From positions 1-6,072 of the forward strand of contig JAGBXH010000385.1 in the NCBI GenBank assembly GCA_017629395.1: a stretch of DNA of 6,072 nt, read 5' to 3'. The translations under genes and the position numbers were made by a program. Origin of the DNA: Clostridia bacterium (lineage in GTDB: Bacteria; Bacillota; Clostridia; Oscillospirales; CAG-272). This document shows positions 1-5,423 of this stretch, piece after piece. A model generated the notes under the pieces. The model was not told where the DNA came from. It ran no database searches and saw only the letters and a program-made list of their open reading frames with translations. Numbering within the stretch: the stretch's first letter is position 1; the number at the start of each line of letters is the position of its first letter.

Positions 1-1313
1 GAGGAATCAAAAGTTCCTGCTTGCACCAGGTCGGTAGACAGCGCGCATCCGACAACCAGCTCGGGCTCAGGCATCTTTCCGTATTGGTAGCAATAATCGG
101 GTCCGGTAACCTCAACGTAACGGAATCCGTGATAGGTAAATCGCGGCCTCCACATCTCACCGCCCTCGTCACCTCGCGCTACGTAAATATCCTGCTGTAC
201 GCATTGCGTTGCAAAAGAGCCCGTGGAGCGGAAATCAAGCTGCCCTGCAGCATTGAGCGTCTCTGCATATCTGAATACGTAAATGTGACCTCTTGAGGAT
301 TGCGGGATATGGAACTCTGCAACGCCTGCATAATTCTCGCCCAGGTCAAAGATCCAAGCACCATCATCCTTTCCGCAGCACGGAGTAACTGTGCGAGCGG
401 GAACGCGCTTGATAATTCTTACAGGGGGCATGTTACACGGCTTCAGCGTGCCTTTGGGTGTTGCATCAACAACACAATCAATCCAACCGAGATCACTGCT
501 GTCGGGCATGGCGAAATCGGGCGTTTCAAGGCGTGCGTCGTAGGTTTCACCACCATAAATATTATTCAGAACAATAGGACTCTTTTTGGATTTCCAGGTT
601 GTGTCCGTTACGATAGCGTCTCGAGTTCCGTCCTTGTATTCGATTTCCAGGCGTGCAATCAGACATACAGGGCCGTAACAAAATCCTCCGTGGGTCCAGA
701 CCTGACTCTGCGCATAAAAGCCTTCACCGAGCCACGCAGCGATTGCGTTTTGCTCATCGATCAGATCGGTTACGTCATACGCGCGGTACAGAATCTCCTT
801 TTCGTAGTTGGTCATGGGAGGATCAATGTAGTCATCGGCTATTTTCTTGCCGTTGATATAATATTCCGCACAGCCAAGTCCGCACGCATAAAGAATTGCG
901 CGTTGCACGTCGGTCTTTGCAGAGAACTTCTTTCGAAGATAAGGTGACCAGCTGACGGTATAATCAGCAGGCGTGATCCATTCTGCACGCCACATATCGG
1001 GATAAAGCTCGGTGGAAAATACTAAAGAAGCAACGGCAGTCCGGTCATAATTGTCTTTGACACACAGGTTCCATACGTATTGTGTGGCGGGCTGTAAAAA
1101 CAGCTCGTCAAAGGAAATATCGCAGGATTGATCTGATTCTACGGTATCCGAATCGAAAACAATCTCTGCATCTTTGCAAATGGTGACTCGGTAGGTTTTT
1201 TGCACAACGTTCTCTCTCTCTGAGTTTGCCTTCCAGGAAAATCTTAAGCCGTGAGTAAGTGCGAGAACGGGTGCAGGATTAAAATCAATTCTTAAATCAT
1301 ACAGCTGCAGCAT
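1..1313 (-). CDS. alpha-L-rhamnosidase, GH78 family, N-terminal part (gene runs off the left edge)
   Basis: The reading frame is open without a stop from the ATG at 1313 to the edge: 437 codons. A GGAGG site (1320-1324) lies six bases upstream, and a sigma-A promoter lies further up, so the start is well supported. Residues 1-103 resemble the Ig/Fn3-like N-terminal domain of some GH78 enzymes. From about residue 108 (WRAEWITP) comes the rhamnosidase N-terminal beta domain, with INGKKI (153-158) and GGETYDAR (254-261). The concanavalin-like domain follows, with WIFDLGENYAGV (320-331) and HGFRYVEV (395-402). The frame ends at 'TFDS', where the helical catalytic barrel normally begins, so the catalytic Glu residues lie outside the window. 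Family role: hydrolysis of terminal alpha-L-rhamnose from glycosides or oligosaccharides. No signal peptide is visible, so a cytoplasmic enzyme is inferred. It is not a close copy of the gene at 2798, which lacks the extra N-terminal domain. Family sure; substrate unknown. Confidence 0.9.
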   Translation of the reverse strand, partial: MLQLYDLRIDFNPAPVLALTHGLRFSWKANSERENVVQKTYRVTICKDAEIVFDSDTVESDQSCDISFDELFLQPATQYVWNLCVKDNYDRTAVASLVFSTELYPDMWRAEWITPADYTVSWSPYLRKKFSAKTDVQRAILYACGLGCAEYYINGKKIADDYIDPPMTNYEKEILYRAYDVTDLIDEQNAIAAWLGEGFYAQSQVWTHGGFCYGPVCLIARLEIEYKDGTRDAIVTDTTWKSKKSPIVLNNIYGGETYDARLETPDFAMPDSSDLGWIDCVVDATPKGTLKPCNMPPVRIIKRVPARTVTPCCGKDDGAWIFDLGENYAGVAEFHIPQSSRGHIYVFRYAETLNAAGQLDFRSTGSFATQCVQQDIYVARGDEGGEMWRPRFTYHGFRYVEVTGPDYCYQYGKMPEPELVVGCALSTDLVQAGTFDS

Positions 1314-1346
1314 GTTGGACCTCCGTAAATTTATTTCTGTATAAAC

Positions 1347-1375
1347 ATTATAACAGATATTTTTGCGTTAGTCAA
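1347..1375 (-). promoter_or_regulatory. sigma-A-type promoter of the minus-strand rhamnosidase
   Basis: Read on the minus strand, TTGACT (1370-1375) and a perfect TATAAT (1347-1352) are separated by exactly 17 bases. Transcription would start near 1340, giving a leader of about 26 bases that contains the GGAGG site. The near-consensus match suggests a strong promoter that would need repression if the gene is inducible. Confidence 0.8.
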
Positions 1376-1384
1376 TTTGAATTG

Positions 1385-1413
1385 CAGATTTTTTTGAAGA
1401 TATAGAAAATCTG
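1385..1413. repeat. inverted repeat upstream of the rhamnosidase promoter, candidate regulator site
   Basis: CAGATTTT (1385-1392) and AAAATCTG (1406-1413) form perfect 8-base arms around 13 bases. The repeat begins ten bases beyond the -35 box of the minus-strand rhamnosidase promoter and is centred roughly 59 bases upstream of the expected start, a position typical of activator sites. The arms are AT-rich, so chance occurrence is possible. The binding protein is unknown. Confidence 0.35.
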
Positions 1414-1433
1414 ATTTAGTGAAAACGCAACAA

Positions 1434-1455
1434 AAAACGTGTGCCCGAAGAGCAC
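1434..1455 (-). terminator. putative intrinsic terminator of the candidate minus-strand RNA
   Basis: On the minus strand, GTGCTC pairs with GGGCAC's last six-base arm, including one G-T pair, around a three-base loop (1441-1455). ACG follows, then six T (complement of the A run at 1434-1439). The three-base gap before the T run and the short stem make it a modest terminator. The arm AGTGCT (1451-1456) could also pair with AGCACT (1568-1573) upstream in the same RNA. Confidence 0.45.
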
Positions 1456-1610
1456 TTATGAATTGTGTAATGTATCATTAACAAGCAATTGTGCAATATG
1501 ACGACGCTTTGAAAGCAGCAAGACGTGCGACAAATGCGGATTTGTCGCCTGGCACTTTCTTGCGCATAGTGCTATTCCTTGCTTCGTTTCTTCTGTGTAG
1601 ATTTCTTATA
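1434..1610 (-). ncRNA. candidate structured small RNA or attenuated leader
   Basis: About 175 bases on the minus strand lie between a promoter-like element (1617-1644) and a terminator-like hairpin with a T run (1434-1455). Inside is a perfect 9-base-pair hairpin with a four-base loop (1527-1548), enclosed by a 6-base-pair outer helix (1518-1523 with 1558-1563). A second stem at 1463-1484 has nine pairs, one bulge and a three-base loop. An alternative helix (1552-1556 with 1568-1572) competes with the outer one. I do not recognise a known RNA family; length alone would fit a 6S-like RNA, but no convincing pairing of the two ends was found. As the rhamnosidase lies downstream on the same strand, it may instead be a regulatory leader, although that gene has its own promoter. 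Inferred from layout only. Confidence 0.35.
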
Positions 1611-1616
1611 ACCCTT

Positions 1617-1644
1617 ATAATATAAGGATAATATAAGTGTTCAA
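1617..1644 (-). promoter_or_regulatory. possible promoter of the candidate RNA, with overlapping direct repeats
   Basis: On the minus strand TTGAAC (1639-1644) is followed 16 bases later by TATTAT (1617-1622). The spacer and -10 box consist of two exact copies of ATAATATAAG on the plus strand (1617-1626 and 1628-1637), 11 bases apart, about one helical turn. That could be a tandem operator, but such AT-rich DNA makes -10-like matches cheap. Confidence 0.35.
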
Positions 1645-1710
1645 AATAGTTAAGCATGCTATACCGTTGGAGTTTTGAGTGTTGACCGCGATTAAAATTC
1701 TTCGTTTTCG

Positions 1711-1780
1711 TCTATTTCAACACGACAATTCTGTCGTGTCTGCGTGTGAACTTATTCACGAGCGCCTTTCACGAAATAGA
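1711..1780. other. three-way-junction-like inverted repeat set, unknown role
   Basis: TCTATTTC (1711-1718) pairs perfectly with GAAATAGA (1773-1780). The enclosed segment carries an 8-base-pair hairpin with a four-base loop (1720-1739) and a smaller hairpin (GTGAA/TTCAC at 1746-1750 and 1755-1759). Together they would fold into a closed junction in RNA of either strand. TTCACGA occurs twice (1755-1761 and 1768-1774). No T run follows on either strand, so it is not a terminator. No matching transcript boundaries or RNA family could be recognised. Confidence 0.3.
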
Positions 1781-1840
1781 GCCTGATTATTGCGATAATT
1801 TAACAAATACAATGAATAATAACGCCAAATTCATCAAAAT

Positions 1841-1900
1841 CGTAAGAAAATGGCAAAATAGCACTTTCTTATGAAATTGCATATTCGCGGTCGCTATTTT
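1841..1900. repeat. nested inverted repeats just upstream of the LRR gene promoter
   Basis: CGTAAGAAA (1841-1849) pairs with TTTCTTATG (1865-1873), with one G-T pair. The loop holds AAAATAGC (1855-1862), which is perfectly complementary to GCTATTTT (1893-1900). The second arm ends 12 bases before the -35 box at 1912. In DNA this looks like two overlapping operator dyads; in RNA it would be a pseudoknot or two competing folds. AT-rich composition lowers the certainty. Confidence 0.3.
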
Positions 1901-1911
1901 TGTCATTTCTA

Positions 1912-1940
1912 TTGACAAACTCATGATCATACTATAAAAT
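1912..1940 (+). promoter_or_regulatory. sigma-A-type promoter of the LRR protein gene
   Basis: A perfect TTGACA (1912-1917) is followed after 17 bases by TAAAAT (1935-1940). The overlapping TATAAA (1933-1938) would give a 15-base spacer and is less likely. Transcription should start near 1947, leaving a leader of roughly 49 bases. The spacer contains the palindrome ATGATCAT (1923-1930), a possible repressor contact. Confidence 0.75.
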
Positions 1941-1944
1941 AGTG

Positions 1945-1966
1945 GCACGGTGATCGTGCGTACGCA
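1945..1966 (+). promoter_or_regulatory. overlapping dyads at the LRR gene transcription start, possible operator or leader hairpin
   Basis: GCACG (1945-1949) and CGTGC (1955-1959) flank five bases, and the perfect 10-base palindrome TGCGTACGCA (1957-1966) overlaps the second arm. The cluster lies at the expected start of transcription, where a bound repressor would block polymerase. The first dyad could also form a short hairpin at the mRNA 5' end. No known operator motif is recognised. Confidence 0.35.
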
Positions 1967-1995
1967 TCGTATTTTCGGGAAAGTGAGGTTTCACC

Positions 1996-2658
1996 ATGCA
2001 ACAATTCAAGGCATCTGCAGGACTTATGTTTACAGCAATCAACGAAGATGAGTGCGCCCTTTCGGGAATCGGTACCTGCGCTGACCGCGATATCGTCATT
2101 CCTGTTGAATATATGGGCAGAAGTGTCGTAAGCATCGCCGATATGGCCTTTGCGCAGAATCATGAAATCGTGTCTGTGTATGTTCCCTCTTCGATCAAGA
2201 CAATTGGTGAGTATGCGTTCGCTTGGTGTCATTCTCTTACTTCCGTTACCTTTGAGAATAATGGCGTTCGCACTCTTGGTGAGCGTTGCTTTATCGGCTG
2301 CGATTCTCTTACGCATCTTTATCTTGGCGATAAGCTGCACACAATCAACGAGAAGGCTTTTGCTTTTTGCGCTTCGCTGCAAACACTCTCTCTTCCTCAT
2401 GGTGTGCAAAAAGTTGGCAACTCCGCTTTTGAAGGCTGCAGATCGCTGGTATCCGTTAGCCTGCCTGAAACGCTTGAAGAGCTCCCCAGCAATATGTTTG
2501 GTGCTTGCGTATCTTTGAGCAGCGTTTCCCTTTCCCGCTTTACAAAATCCATCGGTTACTATGCGTTTTCTTTCTGTCGCAGCCTGCGCAGTATCAACGT
2601 TGGAAACGCTGTTGTAGACGATCAAGCATTCTTGGGTTGCGAGGCTTTAGCTAACTAA
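1996..2658 (+). CDS. BspA-type leucine-rich repeat protein, no export signal
   Basis: A 220-residue protein made almost wholly of treponemal/BspA-type leucine-rich repeats (LRR_5 class). After a short cap (residues 1-33, with SGIGTC and DIVIP just beyond), seven to eight repeats run to the C terminus. They follow the pattern 'L..V.LP..L..IG..AF..C.SL'. Cysteines at 78, 102, 125, 148, 171, 194 and 215 keep a nearly constant spacing of 21-24 residues, which sets the register. There is no signal peptide, transmembrane segment, LPXTG anchor or fused domain, unlike the long secreted members of the family, so a cytoplasmic protein-binding role is inferred; the partner is unknown. The ATG at 1996 follows a moderate site (GAGG, 1985-1988) by seven bases. 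The gene has its own promoter and terminator, so it is a single-gene unit between the two rhamnosidases. An antisense frame of 232 codons over it is a shadow. Confidence 0.88.
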   Translation: MQQFKASAGLMFTAINEDECALSGIGTCADRDIVIPVEYMGRSVVSIADMAFAQNHEIVSVYVPSSIKTIGEYAFAWCHSLTSVTFENNGVRTLGERCFIGCDSLTHLYLGDKLHTINEKAFAFCASLQTLSLPHGVQKVGNSAFEGCRSLVSVSLPETLEELPSNMFGACVSLSSVSLSRFTKSIGYYAFSFCRSLRSINVGNAVVDDQAFLGCEALAN

Positions 2659-2676
2659 ACAAAACAAGTAGACAGT

Positions 2677-2712
2677 AAAACAGACCGACACGCATGATCG
2701 GTCTGTTTTTTT
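2677..2712 (+). terminator. intrinsic terminator after the LRR protein gene
   Basis: A perfect 12-base-pair stem (2677-2688 with 2698-2709; core CAGACCGA/TCGGTCTG) encloses a nine-base loop. A run of seven T (2706-2712) overlaps its end. It starts 18 bases after the stop codon and should insulate the rhamnosidase gene downstream. Confidence 0.9.
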
Positions 2713-2723
2713 GTTTGTGAAAA

Positions 2724-2742
2724 TTTTGCAAAAGCCTTGCAA
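2724..2742. repeat. TTTTGCAAAA palindrome and TTGCAA direct repeat upstream of the rhamnosidase promoter
   Basis: The 10-base palindrome TTTTGCAAAA (2724-2733) lies directly upstream of the -35 box. Its core TTGCAA (2726-2731) recurs as the -35 hexamer itself (2737-2742), 11 bases on. A regulator bound to both copies would cover the -35 box. Short and AT-rich, so weak evidence. Confidence 0.25.
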
Positions 2743-2765
2743 TTAGACTATATATATGGTATACT
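2737..2765 (+). promoter_or_regulatory. extended -10 promoter of the complete rhamnosidase gene
   Basis: TTGCAA (2737-2742), a 17-base spacer and TATACT (2760-2765) are preceded by TG at 2757-2758, giving the extended -10 form TGnTATACT. The start of transcription is expected near 2772, about 26 bases before the ATG. The promoter lies downstream of the terminator at 2677-2712, so the gene is transcribed separately from the LRR gene. Confidence 0.7.
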
Positions 2766-2767
2766 TT

Positions 2768-2781
2768 TGATAACGACCACA
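2768..2781 (+). promoter_or_regulatory. candidate cre (CcpA catabolite repression) site
   Basis: TGATAACGACCACA matches 13 of 14 positions of the Bacillus cre consensus TGWNANCGNTNWCA; the mismatch is C in place of T at position 10. It covers the predicted start of transcription and ends six bases before the GGAGG site, the position from which CcpA blocks transcription in related bacteria. This would fit repression of rhamnose-glycoside use when preferred sugars are present. A degenerate motif of this kind also occurs by chance. Confidence 0.4.
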
Positions 2782-2797
2782 TCATACGGAGGTAAGT

Positions 2798-5320
2798 ATG
2801 AACGAAATGACAAATTTCCAAGGTGCAAAGTGGATCTCTTTTCCTTATCCCGGCACCAATGAACTGACTAAGATTTCCAATCCTTGGGAGAAGCTTGATC
2901 TGAGCGCACAAGCAAAGCCCATTCAATCCAGACACGGCCTTGCCCTGTTTCGTAAAAGCTTTCATGCAAGCAAAACAGACAAAGTTACCATTGCGGCTAC
3001 GTCCATGGGTATTTTTGATCTGTACTGCAATGGCAAGCGTGTTGGACGCATTGATGAAAACGGCAATGAGGTTTTTGATGAGCTCAAACCGGGTTACTAT
3101 GAATTCCGCAAGAGAGCTTTGTATTTTACCTATGACCTCTCTCCATATTTGACCGAAGGCGACAATGTCATTCTTGCTGCTGTTGCTCCCGGCTGGAGAA
3201 ACGGCAGAATCTCGTTTGAGGCTTTCAAGGATGAGCCTGAGGCATTTATCGCTGTTGTAAGCGTCAATGACGTTCCCTTCTATACCGATACAGATTGGCA
3301 GGCAACGTGGGGCGGCAGAGTCCGCGCTGCAGATATCTGGGATGGCGAGTTGTACAATGCAAGTTATCCTTCTTATCAGGAAATGAGCCAAGCGTGCTAC
3401 GATGCTGCAGATTGGTCTGTTCCCACTGCCGTTGAGCACGATGTAGAGATCACCCCCTTTATCGGTCCTACTGTTATGGTGCGCCCCGAGCTGACAAGAA
3501 AGCCGCTTACCTTGACCGTTCATGATGGTACGATCGATAACGGCACAGAGCATGGAGAGATCAACGTCGTATATGCGGCTGAAAATCAGGACGCTGTCGT
3601 ACTGAAGAAAGGTCAGACGCTGACGTACGACCTTGGTCAGAACATGGTAGGCTGGCCGGTATTTACTGTCAAGGGTACGGCTGAAACTGCCGTGCAGATC
3701 CGCGCATCCGAATTTCTTAATGACAGCGGATCGGAAGCCCGCGGCAACGACGGCCCCAAGGGTTCTGTTTATACTATCAATTACAGAAGTGCAAGCGCTA
3801 AGGCATATTACCTTTTGAACGGTGCTCCCGAGGGTGAGTCCTATCAGCCTACGTTCTCTTTCTTTGGCTTCCGCTATATCGAGATTGTTGCTGACAATGA
3901 CATTGAGATTCTTTCCTTCCGCGCCGACGTCGTAGGCTCTGCAACGCATGAAACCGGCAGCATGGAAACCTCCAACGCACTTGTCAACCAGCTGATCTCC
4001 AACGTTATCTGGGGACAGCGCGGCAACTATTTTTACGTGCCTACCGACTGCCCGCAAAGAGACGAGCGTCTTGGCTGGACAGGTGACACGCAAATTTTCT
4101 GCAATACCGCTGCATATAACGCTGACGTTCGTATGTTCTTCCATAAGTGGCTGCAGGACGCAAGAGACAGCCAGGCAAGCTGGGGCGGATACCCCGACGT
4201 TATCCCCGCTGCTCGTGTCGTAGGCTGCGGTGGCGCTGCATGGGGCGATGCAGGTATCATTGTTCCCTACGTTATGTGGAAAATGTACAATGACGTTGAG
4301 CTGCTTCGCGATCACTACGACTCCATGAAGAGATGCATGGATATGTTTGAAGCACGCGAGGTTAACATGCCTCACAAGCATGCTGCTTACGGTGACTGGT
4401 TGGCTTATGAGCCTACCGATCACTGGATGGTTTCGGTCTGCTATGCTGCCTTTGACGCACGACTGATGATCCAGATCGCAAGAGTGCTTGGTAAAGAGCA
4501 GGATGCAAAGCACTACGAAAGAATTTTTGAAATGTACAAGGCGCATTACAATAAATTCTATTGTGATGAAAATGGTGATTTGCTGCCGCAGCACCAAACC
4601 CAGACGGCATACCTGATGGGTCTGAAGTTCAAGCTGCTCCAGGAAAAGAACAGACCTGCCGCAATCGCTGCCCTGCGTCAAAAGATCATCGATAACGGCC
4701 ACAAGCTTTCCACCGGCTTTGTAGGCACAGGTATTCTCGCACAGACGCTGGCTGAGATCGGTGAAAACGATCTTGCATATTCCCTGCTTTTGCAGCGTGA
4801 TAATCCCTCCTGGCTGTATTCTGTTGATCAGGGTGCGACAACCATTTGGGAAAGATGGAACTCCTACACCTTGGCAACCGGCTTTGGTAACGTGGCAATG
4901 AACTCCTTCAACCACTACGCTTACGGTGCGATTCAGGAATGGATGTACAGACACGCGGCAGGCATTGAATACGATCCCGCAGCTCCCGGCTTTGAGCGTG
5001 CGATCCTGCAGCCCAAGCCCGATACCAGAACGGCAGATGAATTGCCCGAGGGTCAGGAAAATATTAAGTACGTCAAGGCTTCCTACAACTCCTACCACGG
5101 CACCATCGTATCTAATTGGTCCACCGAAAACGGCTTTGATTACTATTGTGAGGTTGCTATGCCCACAAGACTCTATCTACCCATTCTGACCAAGAACGAC
5201 AGTTTTACGCTAAACGGTGTCAGCCATAAGTTCTCTGAGTTCCACCAGGCACCCTACAATGACAGACTCAACAGAATCGTCATTGACCTGGCACCCGGCA
5301 AATATCAGTTTAATATGTAA
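2798..5320 (+). CDS. alpha-L-rhamnosidase, GH78 family, complete, cytoplasmic
   Basis: An 840-residue enzyme, normal for GH78, expected to release non-reducing-end alpha-L-rhamnose by inverting hydrolysis. Domains in order: rhamnosidase N-terminal beta domain (about 45-220, with YCNGKRVG at 76-83 and WDGELYNA at 181-188); concanavalin-like domain (about 220-380, with DLGQNMVGW at 278-286 and FGFRYIEI at 356-363); catalytic (alpha/alpha)6 barrel (about 385-755); C-terminal beta-sandwich (about 755-840). The barrel carries the signature DCPQRDERLGWTGD (417-430), where Glu423 corresponds to the family general acid. TTIWERW (681-687) has Glu685 at the general-base position, so both catalytic residues are present. 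No signal peptide is seen, so the substrate must be imported. GGAGG (2788-2792) is five bases before the ATG. The gene has its own promoter and a possible cre site. Whether it acts on flavonoid glycosides, pectin fragments or other rhamnosides cannot be read from sequence. An 815-codon antisense frame over it is a shadow. Confidence 0.96.
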   Translation: MNEMTNFQGAKWISFPYPGTNELTKISNPWEKLDLSAQAKPIQSRHGLALFRKSFHASKTDKVTIAATSMGIFDLYCNGKRVGRIDENGNEVFDELKPGYYEFRKRALYFTYDLSPYLTEGDNVILAAVAPGWRNGRISFEAFKDEPEAFIAVVSVNDVPFYTDTDWQATWGGRVRAADIWDGELYNASYPSYQEMSQACYDAADWSVPTAVEHDVEITPFIGPTVMVRPELTRKPLTLTVHDGTIDNGTEHGEINVVYAAENQDAVVLKKGQTLTYDLGQNMVGWPVFTVKGTAETAVQIRASEFLNDSGSEARGNDGPKGSVYTINYRSASAKAYYLLNGAPEGESYQPTFSFFGFRYIEIVADNDIEILSFRADVVGSATHETGSMETSNALVNQLISNVIWGQRGNYFYVPTDCPQRDERLGWTGDTQIFCNTAAYNADVRMFFHKWLQDARDSQASWGGYPDVIPAARVVGCGGAAWGDAGIIVPYVMWKMYNDVELLRDHYDSMKRCMDMFEAREVNMPHKHAAYGDWLAYEPTDHWMVSVCYAAFDARLMIQIARVLGKEQDAKHYERIFEMYKAHYNKFYCDENGDLLPQHQTQTAYLMGLKFKLLQEKNRPAAIAALRQKIIDNGHKLSTGFVGTGILAQTLAEIGENDLAYSLLLQRDNPSWLYSVDQGATTIWERWNSYTLATGFGNVAMNSFNHYAYGAIQEWMYRHAAGIEYDPAAPGFERAILQPKPDTRTADELPEGQENIKYVKASYNSYHGTIVSNWSTENGFDYYCEVAMPTRLYLPILTKNDSFTLNGVSHKFSEFHQAPYNDRLNRIVIDLAPGKYQFNM

Positions 5321-5326
5321 AAGAGC

Positions 5327-5364
5327 AACAGCCCGTCCCCACATTTCAGTAGAGACGGGCTGTT
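5327..5364. repeat. GC-rich hairpin just after the rhamnosidase stop codon
   Basis: AACAGCCCGTC (5327-5337) and GACGGGCTGTT (5354-5364) form a perfect 11-base-pair stem with a 16-base loop, starting six bases after the stop codon. On the plus strand ATC and six A follow, not T, so alone it is not a classical terminator in that direction. Read on the minus strand, TTTT comes a few bases after the stem, so it may back up termination of smpB transcripts. It could also protect the rhamnosidase mRNA 3' end. Confidence 0.65.
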
Positions 5365-5367
5365 ATC

Positions 5368-5410
5368 AAAAAATCACCTTGACACACTGCGGTTGTTAAG
5401 GTGATTTTTT
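5368..5410. terminator. bidirectional intrinsic terminator between convergent rhamnosidase and smpB
   Basis: AAAAAATCACCTT (5368-5380) pairs perfectly with AAGGTGATTTTTT (5398-5410), and a G-T pair plus three further pairs can extend the stem inward. Each direction gets six T at the 3' side of a GC-containing stem, so it can stop both the plus-strand rhamnosidase transcript and the minus-strand smpB transcript. smpB ends 13 bases away. Confidence 0.88.
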
Positions 5411-5423
5411 ATATAAGATTTAG

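Noticed and set aside
300..947. 215-codon plus-strand frame
   Set aside because: It is the antisense of the truncated rhamnosidase, whose domain motifs run unbroken through this stretch on the minus strand.
1420..1433. Second cre-like sequence upstream of the minus-strand rhamnosidase
   Set aside because: Three mismatches to the 14-base consensus, all in the right half, and a distant position make it no better than chance.
1491..1625. Open frame on the plus strand starting with GTG, giving a peptide with a hydrophobic C-terminal stretch
   Set aside because: No ribosome binding site precedes any usable start, and the hydrophobic part comes from T-rich promoter-like DNA. The hairpins suggest RNA or DNA structure instead.
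1720..1739. Hairpin as a transcription terminator
   Set aside because: No T run follows on either strand.
1679..1786. Possible 35-residue ORF starting with GTG, with GGAG six bases upstream (1669-1672)
   Set aside because: The spacing is good, but the peptide has no recognisable features, no clear promoter precedes it, and it coincides with the hairpin set at 1711-1780. Kept only as a remote possibility.
1314..1995. tmRNA (ssrA), expected because smpB is in the window
   Set aside because: No tRNA-Ala-like acceptor end or tag-peptide reading frame could be found here or in the other intergenic stretches.
1927..2625. 232-codon minus-strand frame across the LRR gene
   Set aside because: Antisense to a clear LRR repeat protein; its start lies inside the real gene and no domain is recognisable.
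2651..5098. 815-codon open frame on the minus strand across the rhamnosidase gene
   Set aside because: The plus strand there encodes all GH78 motifs and both catalytic residues. The antisense frame shows no family motif and no credible promoter or ribosome binding site; it stays open because of the codon use of the real gene.
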